From the NCBI GenBank assembly GCA_019413955.1, contig DXMX01000087.1:1-5926 (forward strand): a stretch of 5,926 bases of DNA, written 5' to 3'. Shown here piece by piece: positions 1 to 5,832 of the stretch. Source of the stretch: Collinsella sp. Its GTDB lineage: Bacteria > Actinomycetota > Coriobacteriia > Coriobacteriales > Coriobacteriaceae. The notes below the pieces were generated by a model that saw only the letters and a program-made list of their open reading frames with translations, ran no database searches and was not told the origin of the DNA. Position 1 is the first letter of the stretch, and every line of letters starts with the position of its first letter. Both the position numbers and the translations under genes were made by a program.

Positions 1-441
1 CACAAACGGAGCTGCAAGCTCGGTCAGAGCCGCGGCCTCACGCTCGGCAGCACGACGGCGGGCGCGCACCACCTGAGCCTCGCTAATCTGCGCCAACGCA
101 CGTGCCTGCGCGACCTCATCGGAAATCGGCGCCGAGGAGTCAGCTGCAACGGTACGCTTGGCGCGCGTCGTGCGCGTGGTACGGCGCTTGGGCTTGGTGA
201 CCTCCTCGCCGTCATCGGCAGGCTTGGCCGCGCGGCGCGTACGCTTGGGCTTTGCCGGAGCAGCCTCCTCACCAGTTGCAGACACGGCCTTCTCAGCCGC
301 TACAGGCGTAGGCGTCGAAGCAGCCTTAGGCGTCTCAGGAGCCGAGGCTTGCGCGGGCGCCGCGACCTGGTCCGACGCAACCGGTGCAGCGGGAGCGGCT
401 TGCGTCGTCGTTATTTCGTTTTCTTGCTGTTGATCAGACAC
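1..441 (-). CDS. N-terminal part of a basic, low-complexity nucleic-acid-binding protein, possibly transcription terminator Rho (cut by left edge)
   Basis: An open frame of 147 codons runs from GTG (439-441) off the left edge, so the catalytic part is not visible. An in-frame TGA lies four codons upstream, which makes this GTG the earliest possible start. The ribosome site is weak (GAAAG about 13 nt upstream). Residues 1-60 are acidic then Ala/Pro/Thr-rich. Residues 64-97 are strongly basic, with two KPKR motifs (64-67 and 83-86) around a short acidic patch, and RTTRTTRAKR after them. Residues 107-143 look like a charged helix rich in Ala, Arg and Glu. Actinobacterial Rho proteins carry such disordered basic N-terminal insertions, and rho often lies near argS in Actinobacteria; that is the reason for the guess. 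No Rho RNA-binding or ATPase motif is in view. IF-2 or an RNase E/G-type protein would be alternatives. The reading frame is well supported; the name is inference. Confidence 0.6.
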   Translation of the reverse strand, partial: MSDQQQENEITTTQAAPAAPVASDQVAAPAQASAPETPKAASTPTPVAAEKAVSATGEEAAPAKPKRTRRAAKPADDGEEVTKPKRRTTRTTRAKRTVAADSSAPISDEVAQARALAQISEAQVVRARRRAAEREAAALTELAAPFV

Positions 442-470
442 AGTGTTTGCTCAACTTTCTTTTCAAGCCC

Positions 471-540
471 TGTGATCACATGCTCCCTGCATAAACCTTC
501 AGGGCGGCTAAACAGTCTAGCTCCGTCAAATACCGACGGA
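471..540 (-). promoter_or_regulatory. 5' leader of the left-edge gene with two small hairpins and a perfect palindrome
   Basis: Between the GTG at 441 and the candidate promoter lie about 140 nt with no gene. Three symmetrical elements are visible: TGTGATCACA (471-480, a perfect 10-nt palindrome); CCCTG/CAGGG (485-489 with 500-504, 10-nt loop); and TCCGTC/GACGGA (522-527 with 535-540, 7-nt loop). None is followed by a T-run, so they are not plain terminators. A long leader would suit an autoregulated gene such as rho, whose E. coli homologue is attenuated in its leader, but this is inference. Confidence 0.3.
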
Positions 541-585
541 CATCATTGATCTGTATCGAGATATTTGCGTCATATACGCAGCGTT

Positions 586-613
586 AGTGTAACACAACCG
601 CAACCACCTGCAA
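586..613 (-). promoter_or_regulatory. candidate sigma-70-type promoter for the left-edge gene
   Basis: Read on the minus strand, TTGCAG (608-613) and TACACT (586-591) are separated by 16 nt. Each resembles the -35 and -10 consensus only partly (TACACT matches 4 of 6). Transcription would begin near 580 and give a leader of roughly 140 nt. It is the best pair I could find upstream of the GTG, but it rests on motif similarity alone. Confidence 0.3.
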
Positions 614-696
614 CTTAGTCATTGAGGACGTTCTTAAACGACTAGTCAAAAGGGACAATCTTTGGTTTACCGCCCACAAACCTGAATGCCTCCGCC
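614..696. other. gene-free intergenic stretch with one weak hairpin
   Basis: No reading frame of note is present. An imperfect hairpin can be drawn from AGTCATT (617-623) to AACGACT (637-643), with further imperfect pairing inward. It lies just upstream of the candidate promoter of the left-edge gene. I see nothing else here that I can support. Confidence 0.3.
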
Positions 697-848
697 AAAA
701 CTATGACGGTTTACTACGACGAATCGCTCAACCGCGACCACTCCGAAATTTGTTGAACTAAAACCGCAGGTAGATGCCTTGCACTTTTTTGCGAAAAGCC
801 GGCGTGGTTGGAATTTCTCAATTCATCGTAGTAAACCGGCATAGTTTC
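697..848. repeat. large imperfect inverted repeat between argS and the left-edge gene
   Basis: The first 28 nt of the left arm (697-724) match the reverse complement of 821-848 at 25 of 28 positions. The core is CTATG, one variable base, then CGGTTTACTACGA. The symmetry continues more weakly for about 49 nt per arm (697-745 against 800-848), including a shared ACCAC-N-CCG block. The middle, about 54 nt, is unpaired. There is no transposase and no T-run. It looks like a dispersed palindromic intergenic element or two copies of one unit in opposite orientation. The symmetry is seen directly; its family is unknown to me. Confidence 0.7.
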
Positions 849-893
849 GTATTTCCAGCAGTCCCAAATTCGTCAATACGACGGCGTTTGTGC

Positions 894-928
894 AAAAAGC
901 CCGACCTCCATATGGGAGATCGGGCTTT
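894..928 (-). terminator. rho-independent terminator of argS
   Basis: Two 14-nt arms (896-909 and 915-928) pair with one C/A mismatch around a 5-nt loop. On the minus strand the hairpin is followed by TTTTT. It lies about 45 nt after the argS stop codon. On the plus strand the hairpin is followed by only TTT then C, so it mainly serves argS. Confidence 0.85.
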
Positions 929-973
929 CAAGGCTCAGTTAAACCAAACTTGCGCGGTCAAATGACCCGTAGC

Positions 974-2827
974 TTACATCTGCTCGGGAGCGGAGACACC
1001 AACAAGGGTGAGCACCAGGGCGAGCGTCACGCGGACGGCGTCGCAAGCGGCCAGACGGGCACGCGAAAGCTCGGGGTCGACGGGACGGCCCTCGCTCGGC
1101 AGAACCTGGCAGGCAGCGTAGAAGCTGTGGAAGTCGCCGGCGAGTTCCTCAGCAAAGTGCGTCAGACGGAACGGGGCGCGGTCGCGAGCGCAGCTGGCGA
1201 TGAGGTCGGTGAGCTCGTTGAGCTTACGCGAAAGGGCGAGCTCGGTCGGGTCGGTCAGCAGCGAGTAATCAACGTTCTCACCGATGGCCTTGGCGGCGAC
1301 GGCCTTCATGCCCATCTCGTCAGCCTGCTCGGGCGTAACGTCGGCGGCACGGCGCAGGATGGAGCACACGCGGGCGTGAGCATACTGCACGTAATAGACC
1401 GGGTTGGAGTTGTCGCGCTTCTTAACGGCCTCAATATCGAAGTCGACCATCTGGTTGGAGCTCTTGGAGATGAGCGTGTAGCGGGCGGCGTCGGAACCGA
1501 CCTCGTCGACGAGCTCCTGCAGGGTCACCATGGTGCCCTTGCGCTTGGACATACGGACGGGCTTGCCGTTGCGCAGCAGGTTGACGAGCTGGCCCAGCAG
1601 AACCTCAAACTTGCCGGGATAGCCAAGAGCGTCGCAGACGCAGCGGACGCGCTCGATGTAGCCGTGGTGGTCGGCACCCCAGATGTCGATGACGTGGTCG
1701 ACGCGCTGGAACTTATCCCAGTGATAGGCAACGTCGGAGGCGAAGTAGGTGTACTCGCCGTCGGACTTGATCAGGACGCGGTCCTTGTCATCGCCCAGGT
1801 CGGTGGAGCGGAACCACAGGGCGCCGTCCTTGGTGTAGAGGTAGCCCATCTTGTCGAGCTTCTCAAAAGCGCGGTCGACGGCGGAGGTGCCGGCGGTCTC
1901 GCCCTCAGTGTCCTTCACATACAGTGAGCGCTCGGAGAACCAACGATCGAAGTCGCAGTTAACGGCATGGCAAAGGTCGCGCATGTTGTCAACCATCTTT
2001 ACATAGCCGCGCTCGCGGAAGCTCTCCATACGCTCCTGAGGATCGGCGTTGACCCACTTATCGCCGTCAGTGCGCCAGAACTCGGCGGCCTCGTCGATGA
2101 TGTAGTCGCCGCCATAGGAGTCCTTGCCAAGGGTCTCGGCAAAGTTATCCTGGTACGGATGAGTCTCGGGATGCTCGTCATTCTCGTCGGCAACGAAGGC
2201 GTCGCGGTCGGCAATCAGCAGCTTGTGAGCCTCGTCGATATCCACGCCCTGCTTGGCGATGATGTCGGCAAGCTGCATATAGCGCGTGCTGATGGAGTTG
2301 CCGAAGGTGTTCATCTGAGAGCCGTGGTCGTTGATGTAGAACTCACGCTGGATGTCGTAACCGGCGTGGTCCATAACACGGCAGAGTGAGTCGCCCAGCG
2401 CGGCCCAGCGGCCGTGGCCGATGTGCATGGGGCCGACGGGGTTAGCGGAAACGAACTCGACCTGGGTCTTCAGGCCACCACCGACGTTGGACTTAGCGAA
2501 GTCCATACCCTTCTCGCGAGCCTCGCCAAAGATGGCATTCTTGACGGCAACGGAGAGGTAGAAGTTGATGAAGCCGGGGCCTGCGATCTCGACCTTCTCG
2601 ATCGCGGGGTCCTCGGGCATATGGGCAACGATGGCCTCGGCGATCTTGCGCGGGGCGCAGTGGGCCAGCTTGGCGGACTTCAGGGCCATGGTAGAGGTCC
2701 ACTCGCCATGAGAAGTGTCAGCCGGTCGCTCGATAGCGCAATCGTCAAGTTCAAATGCGGAAAGGTCGCCGGCCTCCTGGGCCGCAGCAAGCGCAGCGCG
2801 TACCAGCTCTTCAATCTTCTCGGGCAT
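974..2827 (-). CDS. argS: arginine--tRNA ligase (arginyl-tRNA synthetase)
   Basis: Class Ia aminoacyl-tRNA synthetase of 617 residues that attaches arginine to tRNA(Arg) in the cytoplasm, using ATP. Residues 1-110 match the additional N-terminal (Add-1) domain. The catalytic Rossmann domain carries the HIGH signature at 135-138 (context NPVGPMHIGHG) and the KMSKS-like loop as MSKR at 426-429. The C-terminal DALR-type anticodon-binding domain begins around 478 with NPVYYVQYAHARV, typical of ArgS. It is about 40 residues longer than E. coli ArgS; the extra length appears to lie around 195-245. The frame stays open for 30 more codons upstream, but the start at 2827 is chosen because AAGGAGG sits 4 nt before it and the sequence MPEKIEELV is a natural N-terminus. 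The gene is transcribed divergently from carD and ends in its own terminator. No T-box leader is visible. Confidence 0.97.
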   Translation of the reverse strand: MPEKIEELVRAALAAAQEAGDLSAFELDDCAIERPADTSHGEWTSTMALKSAKLAHCAPRKIAEAIVAHMPEDPAIEKVEIAGPGFINFYLSVAVKNAIFGEAREKGMDFAKSNVGGGLKTQVEFVSANPVGPMHIGHGRWAALGDSLCRVMDHAGYDIQREFYINDHGSQMNTFGNSISTRYMQLADIIAKQGVDIDEAHKLLIADRDAFVADENDEHPETHPYQDNFAETLGKDSYGGDYIIDEAAEFWRTDGDKWVNADPQERMESFRERGYVKMVDNMRDLCHAVNCDFDRWFSERSLYVKDTEGETAGTSAVDRAFEKLDKMGYLYTKDGALWFRSTDLGDDKDRVLIKSDGEYTYFASDVAYHWDKFQRVDHVIDIWGADHHGYIERVRCVCDALGYPGKFEVLLGQLVNLLRNGKPVRMSKRKGTMVTLQELVDEVGSDAARYTLISKSSNQMVDFDIEAVKKRDNSNPVYYVQYAHARVCSILRRAADVTPEQADEMGMKAVAAKAIGENVDYSLLTDPTELALSRKLNELTDLIASCARDRAPFRLTHFAEELAGDFHSFYAACQVLPSEGRPVDPELSRARLAACDAVRVTLALVLTLVGVSAPEQM

Positions 2828-2831
2828 AGAT

Positions 2832-2838
2832 CCTCCTT
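2832..2838 (-). promoter_or_regulatory. ribosome-binding site that fixes the argS start
   Basis: AAGGAGG on the minus strand, 4 nt before the ATG at 2825-2827. This near-perfect Shine-Dalgarno rules against the upstream in-frame start at 2917, which would add 30 residues unlike the ArgS family. Confidence 0.85.
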
Positions 2839-2894
2839 GTGTTAAAGCCCCCGAGCTCTTGGTCACTCGTAGGGCAAAAGCCAGAGTTTGTAGC

Positions 2895-2923
2895 ACTCTA
2901 TCACAAGCGACGGGCACTGTCGC
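2895..2923 (-). promoter_or_regulatory. candidate promoter of argS
   Basis: On the minus strand GCGACA (2918-2923, 4 of 6 to TTGACA), a 17-nt spacer and TAGAGT (2895-2900, 4 of 6 to TATAAT) preceded by an extended -10 TG. Transcription would start near 2888, leaving a leader of about 60 nt. That is too short for a T-box. Confidence 0.4.
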
Positions 2924-2943
2924 AGGGTAAAGCTAATAGATAT

Positions 2944-3104
2944 TGCATATGCACAAAAATGACTACAGCTTGTATGGAGTCACTCAAAGATGCCGGTCTG
3001 CCTGCAGATTATGCAGGCGTTGAAAATGCATAAAGGTGTGAATGAGCTGCGTCTGTTATCGAATACTCTTACCTATCAGAGTTGTGTGCTTTTCCTGCAT
3101 AAAG
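2944..3104. promoter_or_regulatory. cluster of TGCAT-type palindromes in the argS/carD divergent region
   Basis: This gene-free stretch holds TGCATATGCA (2944-2953, perfect palindrome), CCTGCA-gatta-TGCAGG (3001-3017, perfect 6-bp arms), TTATGCA facing TGCATAA (3009-3015 and 3027-3033, 11 nt between) and a further TGCATAAAG (3096-3104). All lie upstream of both candidate promoters. The spacing and symmetry suggest operator sites for a dimeric or multimeric regulator. I cannot name it; an ArgR-type repressor is conceivable because arginine repressor boxes are A/T-rich palindromes, but this is speculative. Confidence 0.35.
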
Positions 3105-3111
3105 TACGGGT

Positions 3112-3140
3112 TTGCGCACGTCAGCGTGTTATTCTAGACA
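3112..3140 (+). promoter_or_regulatory. candidate promoter of the CarD-family gene
   Basis: TTGCGC (3112-3117), 17-nt spacer, TAGACA (3135-3140), about 30 nt before the ATG. Both hexamers match the sigma-70 consensus at only three positions, a weak promoter on paper. The same TTGCGC/TAGA pattern occurs before the gene at 5833. Confidence 0.35.
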
Positions 3141-3169
3141 TACGTAAATTCGTATAAGTTGGAGGTAGC

Positions 3170-3655
3170 ATGTTCTCAATCGGTCAACACGTCATTCATC
3201 CGGGCCAGGGAGTCTGCACCGTCGTCGGTTTTAGGGACGACACACCGCAGCCCATGCTGCTGCTCGAGACCAAGCAGGGACATGCGCAGACGATCCTCAT
3301 GTACCCCGTGGCGCAGGCCGACCGTCTGCACGCCGCCATCTCTCAGCAAGATGCCGAGCACCTGCTGAGCCACTATGACGAGCTGGAGTGCGACACCTTT
3401 ACCGAGCGCAACAGCTCGCTTGAGGAGACACACTTTAAGCAGCAGCTCAAGCTGGGCGCGCCCGAGACGGTCCGCGTGGCAAAGACCATGATGCACCGCA
3501 TTCGCCAGGCCGAGGAAGCTGATAAAAAACCCAGCTCCTACTACATGCGCGTACTCAAGGAGGCCAAACGCCGCTCCATCGAGGAGTTCGCCGTGGCCCT
3601 TGGCGTCACCGAGGAGGCCGCCGAAGCCCGCCTAGCCCAAGCCGCCCTCAACTAA
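3170..3655 (+). CDS. CarD-family (CdnL-like) transcriptional regulator
   Basis: A 161-residue cytoplasmic protein. Residues 1-65 fit the CarD/CdnL/TRCF RNA polymerase-interacting domain: FSIGQHVIHPGQGVCTVV (2-19) is the family's opening strand pair with its Gly-Val turn. Residues 82-161 fit the helical C-terminal DNA-contacting domain, including the SSYYMRVLKEAKRR helix and the EEFAVALGV segment. CarD proteins bind the RNA polymerase beta subunit and stabilise open promoter complexes, often at rRNA promoters; that role is known of the family and inferred here. The protein contains no tryptophan, so the minor-groove wedge Trp of mycobacterial CarD is missing. The start is supported by GGAGGT a few bases before ATG. 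The gene diverges from argS and is followed by a strong terminator, so it is probably monocistronic. The family assignment is firm; the exact orthologue group is not. Confidence 0.9.
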   Translation: MFSIGQHVIHPGQGVCTVVGFRDDTPQPMLLLETKQGHAQTILMYPVAQADRLHAAISQQDAEHLLSHYDELECDTFTERNSSLEETHFKQQLKLGAPETVRVAKTMMHRIRQAEEADKKPSSYYMRVLKEAKRRSIEEFAVALGVTEEAAEARLAQAALN

Positions 3656-3668
3656 CCCATCCGCGCCA

Positions 3669-3709
3669 AAAACCACCACAAAGGGAACAGGCACCTTTGT
3701 GGTGGTTTT
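3669..3709 (+). terminator. terminator after the CarD-family gene (first copy of a duplicated 41-nt hairpin)
   Basis: Perfect 16-bp stem (3669-3684 with 3694-3709) around the 9-nt loop GAACAGGCA, beginning 13 nt after the carD stop codon. The right arm ends in TTTT then CTTGTT. A copy that differs at one base, in the loop, occurs at 4379-4419 in the same orientation. Confidence 0.85.
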
Positions 3710-3763
3710 CTTGTTCTAGTAGTATTCATTCTTATCGATACCCACGAGCACAAGGAGTCTCTT

Positions 3764-4363
3764 ATGGCAGAGCCGCTTACCGCCGGAATCACCCGCGACC
3801 GCGCGTTCGAACTGCTCAATGAGCACAACAAGGACCCGTTCCATATCACCCATGGCGAGACGGTCGAGGGCACTATGCGCTACTTTGCGCGCGAGTTCGA
3901 CCCCGAGAACGAGGAGTTTTGGGGCATCGTCGGTCTGCTGCACGACCTGGATTGGGAGGAGCATGAGGACGACCCCATTAACCACACCATCTATGCTGCC
4001 GAGATTCTTGAGGGCGAAGGTGCGTCTCCCGAGCTCATTCGCGCCATCCAGACGCACACGTCGGACTTCAACACCTCACTACCCAAGCCCGAGCTGCAGA
4101 TGGAAAAGATCCTGTTTGCCTGCGATGAGCTCACCGGCCTGATCGGCGCTGCCGTCATCATGCGCCCGAGCAAGAGCGTTATGGACTTTACGACCAAGTC
4201 GCTCAAGAAGAAGTTCAAGGACAAACGCTTTGCCGCCGGCTGCTCGCGCGACGTGATTTCGCAGGGCGCCGAGATGTTGGGCTGGGAGCTCCCCGAGCTC
4301 TTTGACCGCACCATCGCGGCCATGCAGTCCTTCGCCCCCGACCGAGATACCTTCCAGGCCTAA
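3764..4363 (+). CDS. HD-superfamily predicted metal-dependent hydrolase
   Basis: A 199-residue soluble protein. The HD-fold metal ligands are visible in order: His27/His30 (HITHGETVEG), the His60-Asp61 doublet in GLLHDLDWE, His74 (NHTIYAAEIL), His98 (IQTHTSD) and Asp121 in ACDELTGLI. This arrangement is typical of the HDIG-like predicted hydrolases (the COG2316 type), which likely act on phosphorylated nucleotides or nucleosides; the substrate is unknown. The segment 136-163 is rich in Lys and Arg (KSLKKKFKDKRF) and is a recurrent feature of this group. No membrane segment or signal peptide is present. The start is supported by AAGGAG 6 nt before ATG. It sits between two copies of the same terminator hairpin, so it is a single-gene unit. 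The only promoter-like pair ahead of it (TTGTTC near 3711 and TATCGA near 3733) is weak. The family is firm, the function unknown. Confidence 0.88.
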   Translation: MAEPLTAGITRDRAFELLNEHNKDPFHITHGETVEGTMRYFAREFDPENEEFWGIVGLLHDLDWEEHEDDPINHTIYAAEILEGEGASPELIRAIQTHTSDFNTSLPKPELQMEKILFACDELTGLIGAAVIMRPSKSVMDFTTKSLKKKFKDKRFAAGCSRDVISQGAEMLGWELPELFDRTIAAMQSFAPDRDTFQA

Positions 4364-4378
4364 CCGTCAACGCCACCT

Positions 4379-4419
4379 AAAACCACCACAAAGGGGACAG
4401 GCACCTTTGTGGTGGTTTT
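4379..4419. terminator. shared terminator between the convergent HD gene and proA (second copy of the 41-nt hairpin)
   Basis: Perfect 16-bp stem (4379-4394 with 4404-4419) around the loop GGACAGGCA. It begins about 15 nt after the HD stop codon and lies about 15 nt beyond the proA stop codon. On the plus strand the stem runs into TTTTTGTTT; on the minus strand into TTTT. It can serve both genes, more strongly the HD gene. Confidence 0.85.
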
Positions 4420-4433
4420 TGTTTGCGCGGGCG

Positions 4434-5720
4434 TTAGGGACGGACCTGGCCGGTGCCGCGGAGCTTGTATTTGTAGGTGGTGAGGGCCTCGGCGGCAAAG
4501 GGGCCACGGGCGTGGAGCTTTTGGGTCGAGATGCCGATCTCGGCGCCCAGGCCAAACTCGCCGCCGTCGGTGAAGCGCGTGCTGGCGTTGGCGTACACGG
4601 CCGAGGCACCGACCGCATCCAGGAAGCGCTCGCAAGCATCCGTGTCCTCGGCAACGATGGCCTCGGAGTGCATCGTGCCGTAGCGGTTGATGTGTGCGAT
4701 GGCCTCGTCCTCGTTTGCCACGACCTTCACGCTCATCTCGAGCGCCAGGTACTCGCGACCCCAGTCCTCCTCAGTCGCGGCGACGTAGTCATCGCCCTCT
4801 ACAAAGCCGGCGTCGGCGCACGCGGCGCACGTGGCATCGTCGCCGTGAATGAGCACGCCGTGGTCGTGCAGCACGGCAACGACCGCAGGCAAAAACGCAT
4901 CGGCCACAGCACGGTCGACCAGCAGCGACTCGGCGGCATTGCACACGCCTACGCGCTGGGTCTTGGCATTAACGATAATGTTGAGTGCCTTATCAAAGTC
5001 GGCGGATTCATGCACGTAGATGTGGCAGTTGCCCGTACCCGTCTCGATCACCGGCACGAGCGACTCGCGCACGCAGCGCTGGATCAGGCCTGCACCGCCA
5101 CGTGGAATGAGCACATCAACGATGCCGCGGAGCTTCATGAGCTCGCCAGTGGCCTCGCGGTCGGTGGACTCAATCATCGACACAGCCTCGCGCGGGAAGC
5201 CCTTGGCCTCGAGCGCATCGGCCAGCAGCTCGGCGATCATGGCACACGAGTGATAGGCCAGCGAGCCACCGCGCAGAATGCAGGCGTTGCCGGTACGGAT
5301 GCAGATGCCTGCGGCGTCGGCCGTCACGTTGGGGCGCGCCTCGTAGACCATAGCGACCAGGCCCAGCGGCACACTCACGCGGGTCAGGTCCACGCCGCTT
5401 GCAAGCACGCGGTGGTCGAGCACGCGGCCCACGGGATCGGGCAGCTCGGCGAGCTTTTCCAGGCCGGCGGCCATGCCCTCGACGCGCTCGGGCGTCAGCA
5501 GCAGGCGATCGAGCAGTCCGGCCGAGGTACCCGCATCGCGCGCGGCGGACATATCGAGCTCGTTGGCGGCAACGATGGAATCGACGCCATCGCGCAGCGC
5601 CGCGGCCATGGCGCGCACGGCCTCCTGACGCTGCTCATCGCTCGCCGTGGCAAGCGAGGCCGACGCTGCCTTGGCGGCAACGGCAAGATCGTGGACATAC
5701 GTGGCTATATCGACCGACAT
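4434..5720 (-). CDS. proA: glutamate-5-semialdehyde dehydrogenase (gamma-glutamyl phosphate reductase)
   Basis: A 428-residue cytoplasmic enzyme, the usual family length. It catalyses the second step of proline biosynthesis: NADPH-dependent reduction of gamma-glutamyl phosphate to glutamate 5-semialdehyde, which cyclises to pyrroline-5-carboxylate. It has the aldehyde dehydrogenase fold. Family marks include PLGLVAMVYEARPNVT (118-133), the GNACILRGG cofactor-binding segment (144-152), IPRGG (205-209), the catalytic Cys260 in QRVGVCNAAESLL, and the C-terminal FGLGAEIGISTQKLHARGP block (389-407). An in-frame stop six codons upstream leaves ATG at 5720 as the start. Its ribosome site is split: AGGAG lies 12 nt away and AAAGGG 6 nt away. 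proB, often next to proA, is not adjacent here: the upstream neighbour is divergent and the downstream one convergent, so proA is transcribed alone. No convincing proA promoter was found. Confidence 0.97.
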   Translation of the reverse strand: MSVDIATYVHDLAVAAKAASASLATASDEQRQEAVRAMAAALRDGVDSIVAANELDMSAARDAGTSAGLLDRLLLTPERVEGMAAGLEKLAELPDPVGRVLDHRVLASGVDLTRVSVPLGLVAMVYEARPNVTADAAGICIRTGNACILRGGSLAYHSCAMIAELLADALEAKGFPREAVSMIESTDREATGELMKLRGIVDVLIPRGGAGLIQRCVRESLVPVIETGTGNCHIYVHESADFDKALNIIVNAKTQRVGVCNAAESLLVDRAVADAFLPAVVAVLHDHGVLIHGDDATCAACADAGFVEGDDYVAATEEDWGREYLALEMSVKVVANEDEAIAHINRYGTMHSEAIVAEDTDACERFLDAVGASAVYANASTRFTDGGEFGLGAEIGISTQKLHARGPFAAEALTTYKYKLRGTGQVRP

Positions 5721-5763
5721 GGGCGGCCCTTTCTCCTAGAAGTTTGCAACCATGGTAGCCGAT

Positions 5764-5794
5764 TTGCGCATGGCCTCGCCCGCGGCGGTAGAAT
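5764..5794 (+). promoter_or_regulatory. candidate promoter of the right-edge gene
   Basis: TTGCGC (5764-5769), a long 19-nt spacer and TAGAAT (5789-5794, 5 of 6 to TATAAT), about 38 nt before the ATG at 5833. The -10 is good; the spacing is longer than ideal. Confidence 0.35.
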
Positions 5795-5832
5795 TGGTCA
5801 ACCCGAAACACCGCAACGAACGGAAGACTCAC

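Noticed and set aside
471..480. CRP/FNR site
   Set aside because: The usual six-base spacer between the half-sites is missing, so the match to that consensus is superficial.
774..965. 63-codon plus-strand open frame between the left gene and argS
   Set aside because: It runs through the inverted repeat and the argS terminator; composition is not coding-like and no ribosome site is present.
890..1927. 345-codon plus-strand open frame opposite argS
   Set aside because: It is the antisense shadow of a firmly identified argS in GC-rich DNA. Its product is a run of Val/Ala/Gly/Asp-rich sequence with no family likeness.
1967..2845. Further antisense open frames of 140 and 143 codons opposite argS
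   Set aside because: Same explanation: mirror frames of argS codons, with no ribosome site or family likeness.
2828..2894. T-box or other tRNA-sensing riboswitch before argS
   Set aside because: The predicted leader is only about 60 nt, and neither the AGGGTGG-type antiterminator motif nor a terminator stem is present.
2828..2917. A 30-residue N-terminal extension of ArgS
   Set aside because: The frame is open, but the strong AAGGAGG sits before the downstream ATG and the extension overlaps the likely promoter region.
3669..4419. The HD gene as a transposon or integron cassette with the hairpins as ends
   Set aside because: No transposase, integrase or target duplication is visible, and each hairpin behaves as an ordinary terminator. 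It is kept only as a duplication finding.
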